Assembly: GCA_022414725.1 (NCBI GenBank)
Contig: CM039463.1
Coordinates: 81,699,808-81,763,807 of the forward strand
Direction of reading: 5' to 3'
DNA length: 64,000 nucleotides
Origin: Microglena sp. YARC
Lineage: Eukaryota > Chlorophyta > Chlorophyceae > Chlamydomonadales > Chlamydomonadaceae
The translations under genes were made by a program, and so were the position numbers. Position 1 is the stretch's first letter; each line of letters opens with the position of its first letter. Shown piece by piece: positions 13,135-24,131 of this stretch. The notes below the pieces were generated by a model. That model saw only the letters and a list, made by a program, of their open reading frames with translations, was not told the origin of the DNA and did not search any database.

Positions 13135-14697
13135 ATGAGCACGCACATACACAAACATCTAGCTATCCATGCACTGCCACACAGCACTACGCAGGCACAT
13201 TCACACACATCTGGCTATCCATGCGCTGCGACACAGCACTGTGCACGCACATACACACATAGCTGGCTATACATGCATTACCACACAGCACTTTGCATGA
13301 ACATACACATGTGGCTACCTAGCACTGCCACACAGCACTGCGCACGCACATACACACACATAGCTGGCTATCCATGCACTGCCACACAGCACTGTGCACG
13401 CACATACACACACACATCTGGCTAACCATGCAATACATTACCACATGAAAACACAAACACATTCAGCCACTCAAGCATGCACACACAAAACAACTGGCTA
13501 CACATACTGTCGCACAGCCATGTGCAACTGCATACTAACACATCTGGCTATCCATGCACTACACGACAACCCCATGCAAACACGAACACACTCAAATACG
13601 CACGTATACACACACAATACAAATTGCTATCCATGCACTGCCACACAGCACTGTGCACGCACATACACACACATCTGGCTATCCATGCACTTCCACACAG
13701 CACTGCGCAAGCACATACACACACATCCGGCTACCTAGGACTGCCACGCAGCACTGCACACGCACATTCACACACATAGCTGGCTATACACGCACTTCCA
13801 CACAGCACTGTGCATGCACATACACACACATCTGGCTACCCTGCACTGCCGCGCAGCACTGTGGACACACATACACACACATCTGGCTATCCATGCATTG
13901 CCACACACAGCACTGTGCATGCACATACACACACATGAGGCTATCCATGCACTGCCACCCAGCACTGCGCACGCACATACACACACATCTGGCTATCCAT
14001 GCACTTCCACACAGCACTGTGCACGCACATGCACACACATCTGGCTATCCAAGCACTGCCACACATCACTGTGCATGCACATACACACACATCTGGCTAT
14101 TCTGGCACTGCCACACAGCACTGTGCACGCAAATGCACGCACATATGGCTATCCATCCAAGCACTACAAGACAACCCCATGCAAACACAAACACACTCAA
14201 ATACACACGCATGCACACACAAAACAATTGGCTATACATGCACTGCCACACAGCACTGTGCACGCACATACGCAAACATCTGGCTATCCAAGCACTACAA
14301 GACAACCCCATGCACACACAAAAACACCCCGACACTCACGCATGGAAACACACAAATGAACAACTGGCTGCACATGCACTGTCACACAGCATTGTTCATA
14401 CCATATACACACACCTGGCCATCCATGCACTATAAGACAACCCCAGGCACATGCACACACAAGTGGCTACACATGCACTGCCACAAAGATCTGTTTCCGT
14501 ACATAGATACAGATACCTGGCCATCCATGCACTACAAGACAATCCCATCGACACACAAAACCCAATCAGACACTCACCCTTACACACACCAGGCCATCCA
14601 TGCACTACAAGACAACCCCATGCAAACATTCACACATACCCAAACACTTACACACGCACACACAAGGGGCTACGCATGCACTGCCACCCGAAGCAGG
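13135..14697 (+). repeat. 52-bp CA-rich minisatellite, macro-unit 3
   Basis: Same array; indels break the frame earlier, leaving 293- and 283-aa ORFs. Confidence 0.92.
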
Positions 14698-14740
14698 GAA
14701 CCCATCTGTCTTCCTTTCCATTTAGACCGCTATGCTGCAA

Positions 14741-15090
14741 CATGCCATACTATACCAATATACCATGCATGTAGGTACACACCATACAATGCTATGTTAC
14801 ACCATTCCATACCACACCATTCTACCATTGTACAATGCATGTTGGTATAAACCATAACAAACCATGCTATGTTGCACCATGCCATACCATACTAATATAC
14901 CATGCATGTATATACAAACCATACCATGCTATGCTACACCATGCCATACCACACCATACTACCATTGTACAATTCATGCATGCATGGCATGTATAGACCA
15001 TTACATGCCATGCTATGCTTCACCTTGCCATACTACACCAATAAACCGTGCATGTAGGTACAAATCATACCATGCTGTGCTACACCATGA
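14741..15090 (+). repeat. CCATAC/CCATGC-rich minisatellite, macro-unit 3
   Basis: Counterpart of 5375-5725, with a small indel near 14910-14930. Confidence 0.8.
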
Positions 15091-16117
15091 CGGCTGGGGA
15101 GTGAGGAAGGGTGTGGGCAATGGGAGCAAAGCCCAGGCCAGGATAATCTGGGGCGGGAGTGGGAGGAAAGGTTGACAGGTCCGGGGGTGGACGCTGGCGT
15201 GGGGTATAGGGGCGAGAGGATGGGAATATGGGATTGGAGTGGGGAGGTGTAGAAGTGGGTAGAAGTAGGAAGGGAAGTGTCGAGAGGTCCGAACTCGGAC
15301 GTGGACGTGATTGAGTTCAATGCGGCCTAACCCCTGTGCGATTGGGAGTGCATGTTAAGCATTGAACATGGTGTGTGGGTGTGGGTGGGATACCTGGTGG
15401 AGGCGGAAGGGGAGACAGGCGAACGCCGGGATTGTGAATTGAGCGGGATTGGGAGCTGATCTGGAAGGAGATTTTAACGGGAAGGAGAATTGTCGGAAGC
15501 GGCAGCAAGCAGGCAGAGTGAGGCGAAAATTCGTCGTGATCAGCAGCAAGCAAGCAGAGGCAGGCGAAGGGAAGACAGGCTAACGTCGGTATTGAGAATT
15601 GATCGGGATCGAGAATTAATCGGGATTGAGAATTGATCGGGACTGAGATCGGCGACCAGGTGCAGGTGATGATGATTGCGGATGTAGTGGGGGGCCGGTG
15701 GGGGGGGCGGTCGACAGTCTGGCAGTGGCAGACTTGTAGTGTGGCAGCATCGCAGTGGCACGCCAGTGGGACCAAGGCGAATTGTTCAGGACACTGCGTC
15801 CTCCGTCGTCGAAGGAACGTCGAAGGGTCCGTTGCGTCGCAGACGCAGCTTCAGTAGGTTGGCTGCGTCTCACTTGAATGCCATGCGTCCCTCTGCGTCC
15901 GATTCCGTCCCATTGCTGACGGCCTCGGAAGTGCCCATGCGAACGTTTGTACCTCCATGGTTTACAGCACGATGGTCGCAAGTGCGTGAAATGGATTTGT
16001 ATTCGTTTCCCATGGAATTGCTCATTGTGCAAGTTGCAAGGCTGGAAACATGAACATTACGAGAATTATGAGTACCTTAGTTAATTGGCGTGGCTTGATT
16101 TCCCACCTGGCCCACCC

Positions 16118-16780
16118 CACGCACGGCCCTGCGGGTGAGTTGTGGGTGAAATCCGTGCTAATAATAGCTAAGTGCCCTAGGAGAATGATTCGTTCATTGT
16201 GATGCTTGCATGTTTCGCCTCGATTTTGTGACGACAATTCCATTCCCAAACCTATGTTTGCGCACATGATTGGATGGTACGAATTTGAAATGATGACAAA
16301 TGTTACCCAATAATTGTAGCTTTTGGCCCCAAAAGCACAAACCTTAGCTCCTTTTCTTGAATTGCGATGCTCATATGTGTTCTCGTGAGAAAATGTCCGG
16401 AATCAATAAGTCTTGTAATTGTTATATGTTGTATAATGTTTCGTTTTTTTGTGATACCCGAATGAAAAAAATTATTTTTGATTGAGGGATTAGCCTGTCA
16501 AAAATGTCCGTGTGTGTGTGTGTCCGTCACAACCTACTTTTCAGGTTTCACTTCAAATCACAAAAAAACGAAACATTGTATAAGATACCCCAAATATAAG
16601 ACATCTTCATTCGGGACGCGCCTCCAGGCGCCCTTTATTTGAAGAAAAAACTGCAAAGTAGGTTGTGACACACACACACACACACACACAGTTTTGACGG
16701 GCTAATCCCTAAATCAAAATTTTTGTAATTTTTTTCATTCGGGTAAAATCTGGAGATTTTTTTCATTCGGGTACAGCATC
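16118..16780 (+). repeat. Partial fourth macro-repeat unit, interrupted by an inverted satellite monomer
   Basis: CACGCACGGCCCTGCGGG recurs at 16118 and the sequence follows units 2 and 3 up to GTTTTTTTGTGAT at 16455. A complete satellite monomer then sits in reverse orientation, after which the unit resumes at TTGAAG (16639) and runs through a CA repeat to about 16780, where ankyrin-intron module sequence begins. Confidence 0.85.
16456..16638 (-). repeat. Single inverted 183-bp satellite monomer inserted in macro-unit 4
   Basis: Reverse-complement copy of one whole monomer, from ACCCGAATG to CCCTTTAT. Neighbouring macro-units read GTGAT then TTGAAG at this point, so the monomer interrupts otherwise collinear sequence. 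A 2-bp AT may be duplicated at the junctions. The breakpoints coincide with the monomer's own GGGT/ATAAAGGG junction. Confidence 0.85.
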
Positions 16781-17298
16781 TGCAGCTCCTCTCGGAACAA
16801 GAGGTGTCTCAATTCCATCGGTCAGATAGATTCAATATTAAAATCATATGCATGTACACAGTATCACACTCCACACCAACATGCACACAATCAAGTCACC
16901 TTCAATATTCACATTATATGCATGTAAACAGTATTACACTTCATGCCATCATGCATACAACATTGCTTGGAGGTGGTGCAATGACACACTCTGGTACAGT
17001 GATTGTCTCTTTGGTTACACACTACAGCTGCTAGAGAGCTCCCTGAACCAGCCTTTGGGCTCAGCCCAAATACTTCAGCAGTGCAGGACGGCTACGTATT
17101 CTATTGACACCCAGTCATATACACGGCTCACATTGCCTGCTGCCAGTCTTGCTTGCAAAAATGGAAAATTCATTCAGATAGCTTAGGCCCATGCATACTG
17201 CCTAACCATGCGTTTGTTGCCTGTTTTATATATACGAGGGGTGCACGATGTAGATCCTACTCACAACCAATAGAAGAATTAGAGAGAAGTATAGTTAC
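16781..17298. repeat. Ankyrin-intron module copy (paralog of about 18340-19187)
   Basis: From the CTGCAGCTCCTCTCGG region onward this segment matches the module at about 18340, including CACCTTCAATATTCACATT and the segment before the linker exon. It marks a local duplication of exon plus intron sequence. No intact exon is seen in it. Confidence 0.7.
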
Positions 17299-17372
17299 CT
17301 CATTATCAGCAGCAGCTGCATCAGCATCCTCTTCATTAGGCCAGTTTGTTGGGGCGCCCCACTTCAAGAGTG
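17299..17372 (-). pseudogene. Truncated copy of the acidic linker exon
   Basis: On the minus strand it encodes GAPTNWPNEEDADAAAADNE followed by a GTAACT donor, matching the 3' part of the exon at 19188-19367. The 5' half, including the acceptor and the KASKAGDLAGVLSLL helix, is missing or scrambled. It is best read as a decayed duplicate. Confidence 0.6.
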
Positions 17373-17446
17373 AACGGACTCACCAACCACAATACCAACT
17401 CCAATACCAACCAAGAGAAGACAAGACGTAACCAAGCTGTCTCATT

Positions 17447-17663
17447 CAGGGTACTACCAACCAAGCTGTCTCATACAGGGTTCTTGCCAAATCGGCCAGC
17501 GCTTAAAGCGCACACACGTCAAATTGGTCATCGCTTTTTTGTTCAAAAAGCGCAAATACTGCGAGCTGCGCCCACAGGGGCTGGAAAAAAATGCGCGAAA
17601 CGCGCAGAGGGGCTCAAAAAGGCAGCAGAGCACCGCGTTGCCGCGCGCGCTTAAAGTACCCTG
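17447..17663. mobile_element. hAT-type MITE with 8-bp target duplication (copy 1)
   Basis: The element starts CAGGGTAC and ends GTACCCTG, flanked on both sides by GTCTCATT (17439-17446 and 17664-17671). It is rich in AAAGCGC/GCGCTTT motifs near both ends. The left 30 bp, including the flank and CAGGG start, are duplicated at about 17470-17484, so the original start may be the second CAGGGTT. Eight-bp target duplications with CAGGG termini are typical of hAT elements. It lacks coding capacity and is related to 18413-18607. Confidence 0.85.
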
Positions 17664-17884
17664 GTCTCATTCATTTAAGATTGTTTGATCAATGCGAATT
17701 GACAGGAATGAAATCAGGGTGTGGAAATCGATCAATCATTGTGAAGATGGTGCAACATGAGGTTGATTGTGGTTTGGAGTGCTTGATGTCCGCATGAATA
17801 CAAATCCACATTTCACACCAGCATGAATGTGTGCATACAATCATTTATAAATTTGGCATATGCTGCAATACTATTCATTCGTAC

Positions 17885-17983
17885 CAAGGCCTCAGCATCC
17901 ACGTTGGATCCGGCTCCCACCAAAGCATTTAGGCAGTCAAGGTGACCCTCTTGAGCAGCCCAATGCAGGGGCGTCATCCATTC
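17885..17983 (-). CDS. ANK-1 ankyrin-repeat exon (99 bp)
   Basis: The minus strand reads CCTTCAAG then an exon of exactly 33 codons, EWMTPLHWAAQEGHLDCLNA to NVDAEAL, then a GTACGAATG donor. It has the ankyrin consensus TPLHWAA-x-GH-x-xx-x-L-x-x-GA. Both splice phases are 0, as in the other ankyrin exons, so it can be joined to or skipped from the transcript without changing frame. The upstream exon is the acidic linker exon at 19188-19367. Ankyrin repeats are protein-binding helical hairpins; the partner is unknown. The donor GTACGA is weaker than the usual GTAAGA. Confidence 0.8.
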
Positions 17984-18412
17984 CTTGAAGGTAGAAACAA
18001 TTTAGATTCAAGTGAGCAGATTTTATGCAAACGGCAAGTATTCACATGTGTGTGTGTGACTGGGTGGGATTGTGTGTGTGTGATCAAGTGCTGTGCTGCT
18101 AGACAAAACAACGTTTCGATTTTTACCAAATGTCCTTGTAAAAGTTGACAAATACTTCCAAACTTGAATGGTTACAGGTTTCATTAGCATCCACATATTA
18201 TGAGTATTAAACAATGCTTCTGTGTTTAATTACCATTTGTCAAAGAACATTTCCTATCTTTATAATATGAAGGGCATTATCCTATATAATGCATATAATA
18301 CTCAACATCTCGTCTGAAATAAACTAAGATAACACAGCACCTGCAGCTCCTCTCGGGACAAAAGGTGAATCAATTCCATCTGTCAGATTCAATATTCAAA
18401 TCATATGCACGT

Positions 18413-18607
18413 CAGGGTAATTCAAAGCGCGCGCTTTTGCGCTTTTGAGCGCTGACTTTTTGACTCCCTCTGCGCTTTAAGCGCAGTTTTTTGCACCCCC
18501 CTGTGGGCGCAGCAAGCAATTTTTGCGCTTTTTGCACTACAAAGCGCAGTTTTTTTGGTTTCATGTGCGCTAAAGCGCTGGCCAATTTGGCCATTTGAAG
18601 TACCCTG
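18413..18607. mobile_element. hAT-type MITE with perfect 8-bp target duplication (copy 2)
   Basis: A 195-bp element, CAGGGTA to TACCCTG, flanked by ATGCACGT at 18405-18412 and 18608-18615. The empty site is visible in the paralogous module at about 16850 (ATATGCATGTACAC). Internal GCGCTTTT and AAAGCGC repeats and GGCCAATTTGGCC near one end are shared with 17447-17663 in the opposite orientation. It is non-coding. Confidence 0.92.
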
Positions 18608-18734
18608 ATGCACGTACACAGTATTACACTCCACACCAACATGCACACAATCAAGTCACCTTCAATATTCACATTATATGCATGTACACTCAGAGTCTCA
18701 TACACCCTCGCGGTGTCAAGTAGACTTGAACATG

Positions 18735-18815
18735 TAATGTAATGTAATGTAATGTAATGTAATGTAATGTAATGTAATGTAATGTAATGTAATGTAATGT
18801 AATGTAATGTAATGT
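18735..18815 (+). repeat. (TAATG)n pentanucleotide microsatellite
   Basis: About 16 uninterrupted copies of TAATG inside the ankyrin-intron module. Minus-strand translation gives a meaningless YITLH repeat. Confidence 0.97.
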
Positions 18816-19187
18816 ACACAGTATTACACTTCATGCCATCATACATACAACATTGCTTGGAGGTGGTGCAATGACACACTCTGGTACAGTGATTGTCTCT
18901 TTGATTACACACTACAGCTGCTAGACAGCTCCCTATATCAGCCTTCGGGATCAGCCCAAATATTTCAGCAGTGCAGGACAGCTACGTACTCTATTGACAC
19001 CCATACATATACAAGGCTCACATTTGCCTGCTACCAGTCTTGCTTGCAAAAATGGAACGTTCGTTCAGATAGCTTAGGCCCATGCATACTGCCTGACCAT
19101 GTGTTTGTTGCCTGCTTTATATACGAGTGGTACGCGATGTAGATCCTACTCACAATCAATAGAACAATTAGAGGGAAGCAGAGTTAC

Positions 19188-19367
19188 CTCATCAATAGCA
19201 TCATCAGCATCATCAGCATCCTCTTCATCCCCAGCATCATCTTCGTGAGGCCACTCAGTTGGGGCGCCCCTCTCCAAGAGTGAGAGGACTCCAGCAAGAT
19301 CTCCTGCCTTGGATGCCTTAAGCAAATTGCGCACACTGACATCTGGCCACCTATGTTTTGCCTCTGC
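19188..19367 (-). CDS. ANK-1 linker exon: half-ankyrin helix plus acidic tail (180 bp)
   Basis: The acceptor is ACATGCAG, then exactly 60 codons, then a GTAACT donor, phase 0 at both ends. Residues 1-40 (AEAKHRWPDVSVRNLLKASK, then AGDLAGVLSLLERGA) look like a first ankyrin helix pair. Residues 43-60 are very acidic (EDDAGDEEDADDADDAIDE region). Its start joins in phase with the GC donor of the coiled-coil exon at 26719, and its end joins in phase with the ankyrin exon at 17983. The copia element lies in the intron just upstream. Copies occur at 51159-51278 (diverged) and 17299-17372 (truncated). Confidence 0.75.
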
Positions 19368-19504
19368 CTGCATGTGTGTATGTGCATGTGTAAGCTGGAT
19401 GTGGGGGTAGAAGAGGAGAGACTGGCTGGGGGTACAGGAGGTGGGAGTGGGGGTAGTGTGTGTTTGTATGTGGGCGGTTGGTGGTCAAGGATCTGTTTCT
19501 TAAC

Positions 19505-19606
19505 GTGTGTGTGTGTGTGTGTGTGGTGTGGTGGTGGTGGTGGTGGTGGGTGGGGTGGTGGTGGTGGTGGTGGTGGTGGTGGTGGTGGTGGGGGGGGGAC
19601 CTGTGA
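19505..19606 (+). repeat. (GT)n-(GGT)n microsatellite
   Basis: A GTGTGT run passes into GGTGGTGGT and a short G run. It lies within the ANK-1 intron, and minus-strand poly-Pro/His ORFs across it are artefacts. Confidence 0.95.
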
Positions 19607-19696
19607 TTGATGAGTATGCAAGTGTGCGTCATATACTCCATACGAGTGTGGGTGCATGGGCACTGCACTGGAAGAGAGTTTGAGCAATTACTACTC

Positions 19697-19701
19697 CATG
19701 T
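19697..19701. other. Target-site duplication of the copia element (left), CATGT
   Basis: CATGT immediately precedes TATCAGC of the left LTR and is repeated at 26644-26648 after the right LTR. The paralogous uninterrupted sequence near 51558-51572 aligns across the junction. Confidence 0.9.
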
Positions 19702-20025
19702 TATCAGCTTGAAATCACTCCGGTAGAGTGGACAGTAGATTAAAGCAGCGGAACAGACGCACCAATCTATACACGGAGACAAGGATAACGTTACAGACAC
19801 AGGAGACCCATAAAGGGGCACCTGTGGTGAAAGGAGGCGGTAGACAGGAACCTAACAGGGTACAGATCAGACCGGAGACGTAGGTGACAGGAAGCTGCCA
19901 CTGAGTCATCTCAAGATGACTCAGTCCCACGGGAAGCTGGCTCAGGAGAGCCGATAGTTCCAAGGGAGTACATAAGTAGTCACCAAGTCATAAAACGCGT
20001 GAGAGCACCGCTATACATGCTGATA
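19702..20025 (-). repeat. Copia 3' LTR
   Basis: 324 bp bounded by the 7-bp inverted repeat TATCAGC/GCTGATA. It contains a 24-bp palindrome at 19901-19924 with TGAGTCA and TGACTCA half-sites. Confidence 0.95.
19901..19924. promoter_or_regulatory. Palindrome with paired bZIP (AP-1/GCN4-like) sites in LTR
   Basis: CTGAGTCATCT and AGATGACTCAG form 11-bp arms around CA. Both arms contain TGA(G/C)TCA, the AP-1/GCN4 core. It is also present at 26519-26542 in the other LTR. Function is inferred from the motif only. Confidence 0.5.
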
Positions 20026-20095
20026 CTCCACCTATGACACAGGTGACATACAATAGTACTACTCCACCTATGGCACTGGTGACATAGAACTATAT
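20026..20095 (-). promoter_or_regulatory. Possible polypurine tract and direct repeat next to the 3' LTR
   Basis: On the minus strand a short purine-rich AGGTGGA precedes TATCAGC. A ~41-bp segment (TACTCCACCTATG...AGGTGACATA) is repeated directly beside it. A short purine tract here is expected for plus-strand priming, but this one is weak. Confidence 0.4.
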
Positions 20096-20420
20096 GTAAC
20101 AAATTAAAAAAAAAAAAAAAATCAAAGAACTCCGAAAAATAAAAATCGAGAGAAACTTCAAATGAAACCCGAAGGGTGTAAGGGAAGGTATGAAGCAAGG
20201 TAAAGAACCAAAATTTGCCAAGTGGATATAAGAGGACAACTAAATATCAAAGTCGGGTAACAACGGTATAGAAAACCCGATCCGGGAATAGGAACCTAAT
20301 GCCAATCAATGATAACTTAAAGAAACTTTAAATGTAACCAAAGAAACCCTAAAATGTAACCAAAAATTCCAGAATACATGTAACCAAAATTCCAGAATAC
20401 ATGTAACCAAAAAAAATGGT

Positions 20421-23400
20421 TTAAGGAGAAGCAGTCATTCCAAACATGCGAATGAAACGCCAGAACACCATAGGATCAAGGGGCTTGGTGAAGGGGTCAG
20501 CACAGTTGTCCTTAGTGTTAACATAGGCAACATCCACCTGGCCATCCTCCACCAGCTCCTGGATATAGTGATGGATGACATCAATGTGCTTGTTGCGAGG
20601 GAGCAGCTGACAGTCATTGGCCCAGCTCAAGGACCCCAAGTTGTCACCCTGAATGGTGACCAGGTCACAAGGCAGCCCTAGATCAATTCTCAACTTTTTC
20701 AACCATTGCACCTCCCTGGCAGTCTAAGACAGGGCCTGATACTCAGCCTCACTGGAGCTAACAGCAACAGTGGGTTGCCTTTTGCTCATCCAGTTCACAA
20801 GGCAGCCTCCAGCAAGCACAGCATAGCCAGTCTGAGATCTCCTGTCAGACCCATCATCAGCAAAGGATGAGTCACTAAAGACAGTAAAAGAGAAACCAGG
20901 GCTGTGAGTGTAAGTGAGGCCCAGATGGGAATGTTCTCTCAAATACAAAAGCAAGCGCTTGGCTGCAGCCCACAGGGGGGCAGTGGGTTGAGCAGAAAAC
21001 CTGGACAGGTAGCTAACAGCAAAAGAAATATCAGGCCTTGTGCAGGTAGCCAGGTACAGCAAAGCCCCCACAAGAGAGAGGTACTGGCTATTAGAGGCCA
21101 GAGGTTCTCCAGGAGGATCAGTGACAGTGCACTTGGACATGGGAACTGAAAACTTGGGCTTGGTAGCAGCAGTGAAACCAAACTGCTCCACCAGCTCAAC
21201 AATGTAGGAGTGCTGGGAGAGGTCGATCTTAACACACCTGCCGTCAGAATCAAGTGTACAAGTCATGTCCAATGAAAGGAACTGGACAGGTACACCCATT
21301 TCCTTGACTTCCCACCCAGCTGCTTCCATAGCCTTGATCAGCAAGGCATACCTATGCAGCTCACTAAAAGCACAGATAAAGTCATCCACATAGGTCAGGA
21401 CATAGCTCCACCCACCAGTAGAATCCCTCCTGAAATACAGAGCAGGTTCAGCTTTGCACATGGTAAAACCGTGGGCAACCAAAACCTGCTTTACATCTTT
21501 GCTCCAAGCCCTGGGTGCCTGCTTCAAACCATAAAGAGATTTAATCAGCTTACACACAAGGGGAACATTGTCAGGACCAAGTTCATGAAAGCCCTCAGGC
21601 TGGTAACAGAACAGGCCTAGACCAGGTTCCAGCTTGGCATTCAAGAATGCAGTCTTGATGTCCAGCTGCCTCACAAACATCTTCCTATGAGTGATGGCAG
21701 CAAGGAGCACACGAAGACCTGCTTTAGAGGAGACGGGGGCATATACATCATGGTAGTCCAGCCCAGGACGTTGCAGAAAACCACGAACTACAAAACGAGC
21801 TTTAAAACGCAAAGAACCATCAGCCCCATGTTTCTTGACAAATAACCATCTGCCAGATAGAATCCTCTGCCTAGGAGGCTGTGGAGTGAGGACCCAAGTG
21901 CCATGAGCATGGAGGGAGGCCATCTCATCCTTCATAGCCTGCAGCCAGAGATCTCTGTCAGGGTTGGTAGGTAACATTGCAGCTTTATAAGAGAGTTCAG
22001 TAGAGGTAGAAATAAAAGCCCCCACGTACAAGCAGTGTACTTGTACATGGGCAGCGGGGATATCAGCAGTATCAGCAGTAACCGGTAATAAAGCCCCCAG
22101 CGCAGCACTCATGCGTGGTTGAACAAGGCCGGCCTCCTTTGCCTCTAAATCGTCGAAGCCTGGGTACACTGGAACACCCCAGCCATACGCAGTATCTGAC
22201 CCGGACCAGTGTTCGAGGTCATCACTCACATCATCTGTGACGGCCACATCGTCGCAATGCCTGGTCCGGTATAAACCACCAGGTATAGCAGGGGGTGAAG
22301 TGATCAACAACTCCCGCGAGCTATCCGAATAGGTGGACGGGGGGTGGCGACTAGTGGGCAGTGGACCTGTACTAGGTTCCACTATGACCCGAGGCTGTCC
22401 TAATCCTACGACTTCACCGACGAAACGTGGCGCAGAGGAAGGCCCGGCGACCCCCTGAGATTCGAATAAATTAGAGCTTGAAGGAACATCAGACTCCCCC
22501 TGGCCCAATGCCGCCGCACGCGATACAGCACCATCATTACCTGGCCTGGGACGCATCGTCATCCCATGACCAGTAAAGCGGTCAACAATCGGGGTTGGTA
22601 AAGGGCCCAGGACATTGTCAGTAGTATCAAGCCCTTTACCGATGATAGCGGCAGGGGTGCGAGAAAAATACTGAGATCCATCATAGGGAAAGAGCCCAGG
22701 GATACAGTTATAGCTAAACTGTTCATAGAAGAGCACATCACGACTCTCTACCACCTGGCGCAACTTAGGAACCCAAACAAAATAACCCTTACTCACCAGA
22801 GAATACCCAACCAGTCTACCAGATAACGCCCTTTCGTCAAGCTTATTGCGCTTCTTCCCATTCACTAAGGTAACATAGCATGGGCACCCGAACACGCGCA
22901 ATAACGATACATCAGGTAGAACCCCAAAGAACAACTCATAAGGAGTCTTGTCACCCTGATTAGGCAGCCGGTTGCGTAGGTAACACGCGGCGAGGAAGGC
23001 ATAGGGCCAGAAGGACTTAGTGAGCTTAGACTCCAAGTGAATGCTCCTAGCTACGTTCTGAAGGACCCCATTGTACCGTTCCACAGTCGCATTCTGCTGA
23101 GCAGTGTAAGCCATGGACAATTCATGCACAGCACCAACCGATTCTAACCAATCCTCGAACCACTTCACTATAAATTCCTTAGCCCTGTCAGACCTAAGAC
23201 ACTTGAAAACAAATCCATGCAGCTGAGTCATCCATCTGAGGATGGTAGTTTGAACTGCTAAGGGAGCTTCATCCCTGGTTCTCAAGCACAAGACCTCAGC
23301 ATAGCCAGAGTATTGGTCAGTGAGACACAGAACATAAAACTCCCCACGCAAGCCCCTAATATTAAATGGCCCCATGATGTCCAAGTGAAGGCGTTGTAAT

Positions 23401-24131
23401 GGGGCACGGATCCTAGTTTTGCTTTCTTTAGGAAAAGGGATACGTTTTCCCTTTGCCTTCTGACAAGCATCACATGGGATCTTAGACAGTCTTTGCACCT
23501 GTTGGAGAGTGAGGGGTAAGTTCTGAACCAAACCCTTCCTTACAAGGTTGTGCATGGCATCATAGCCAGGGTGACCCAGCCGCCTATGCCACAACCATTC
23601 AGGAGTGGTAGGGATCACAACTCCACCATCCTCATCAACATCAAGAGCAAAAGCTGGATAATCTTCAGCACCATACAAACGGCCACGAGGGGTGTGACAA
23701 GGCCTACATGCAAACTTGTACACACCATCACTGGAGGCAGGGAAAGACCACAGAACAGAAGAGCCCTGTGTGGCAGTACAACTAAGACTATCAAAAGAAA
23801 TCTTGCAGTTGTGAGCATGGGCAACAGCATTTACTGACATGAGGTTCACCGGACAGTGTGGGATGTAGAGAACATTGGTTAAAGTGATTGGTGTTGGTAA
23901 CCAATCACTACATAACACAATAGAACCCTGACCCACAGACCGTTGAACCACACCATCACCAAATTTAACTGCTGGCCCAGTCTCAGAAGCATGAAACACA
24001 GTGAACAAAGACATATCACCTGTGATTGACATCCCAGCTCCAGAATCAACATGCCAGACACCCTCAGACAGGCTCGGGCTGCAGACATTTGAAAATTTCG
24101 CAGTGCAAGAGAAAAGGACAGAGCGTACCTC
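20421..24131 (-). CDS. Copia pol polyprotein (protease, integrase, RT, RNase H) with one internal TAG
   Basis: This frame continues directly from gag after a TAG codon. The aspartic protease active site DSGAG lies about 30 codons into this segment. Numbering from the Met codon at 24032, an HHCC zinc site (H149, H154, C187, C190) precedes the integrase core with D218, D282 and E318 (35 residues between the last two, the DD35E pattern). The reverse transcriptase has LDIKTAFLNA and the YVDD catalytic motif, followed by an RNase H domain with DSSFADD, SSSEAEYQALS, a TAG at 20724-20726, then TAREVQWL, GDN and the HIDV-x-xHYI motif. It ends at TAA (20421-20423). The TAG is the only defect seen, because length and all catalytic motifs are otherwise complete. 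Confidence 0.95.

Larger units (their letters stand above)
11430..16117 (+). repeat. 4.7-kb macro-repeat, unit 3
   Basis: Nearly identical to unit 2. Differences are mainly a longer CA run near 11800 and indels in the 52-bp minisatellite (one 52-bp unit carries an extra CA at about 13907). The strong similarity of units 2 and 3 implies recent duplication or ongoing homogenisation. Confidence 0.93.

Noticed and set aside
18412..18912. 166-aa minus-strand ORF with YITLH repeats
   Set aside because: Combination of a hAT MITE and the (TAATG)n microsatellite.
19184..19687. Poly-Pro/His ORF of 167 aa on the minus strand
   Set aside because: Arises from the (GGT)n and (GT)n microsatellites; the real coding part here is the 60-codon exon in another frame.
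20724..20726. Proof of UAG reassignment in this genome
   Set aside because: Only two codons in one mobile element; readthrough and a single nonsense mutation explain them as well.
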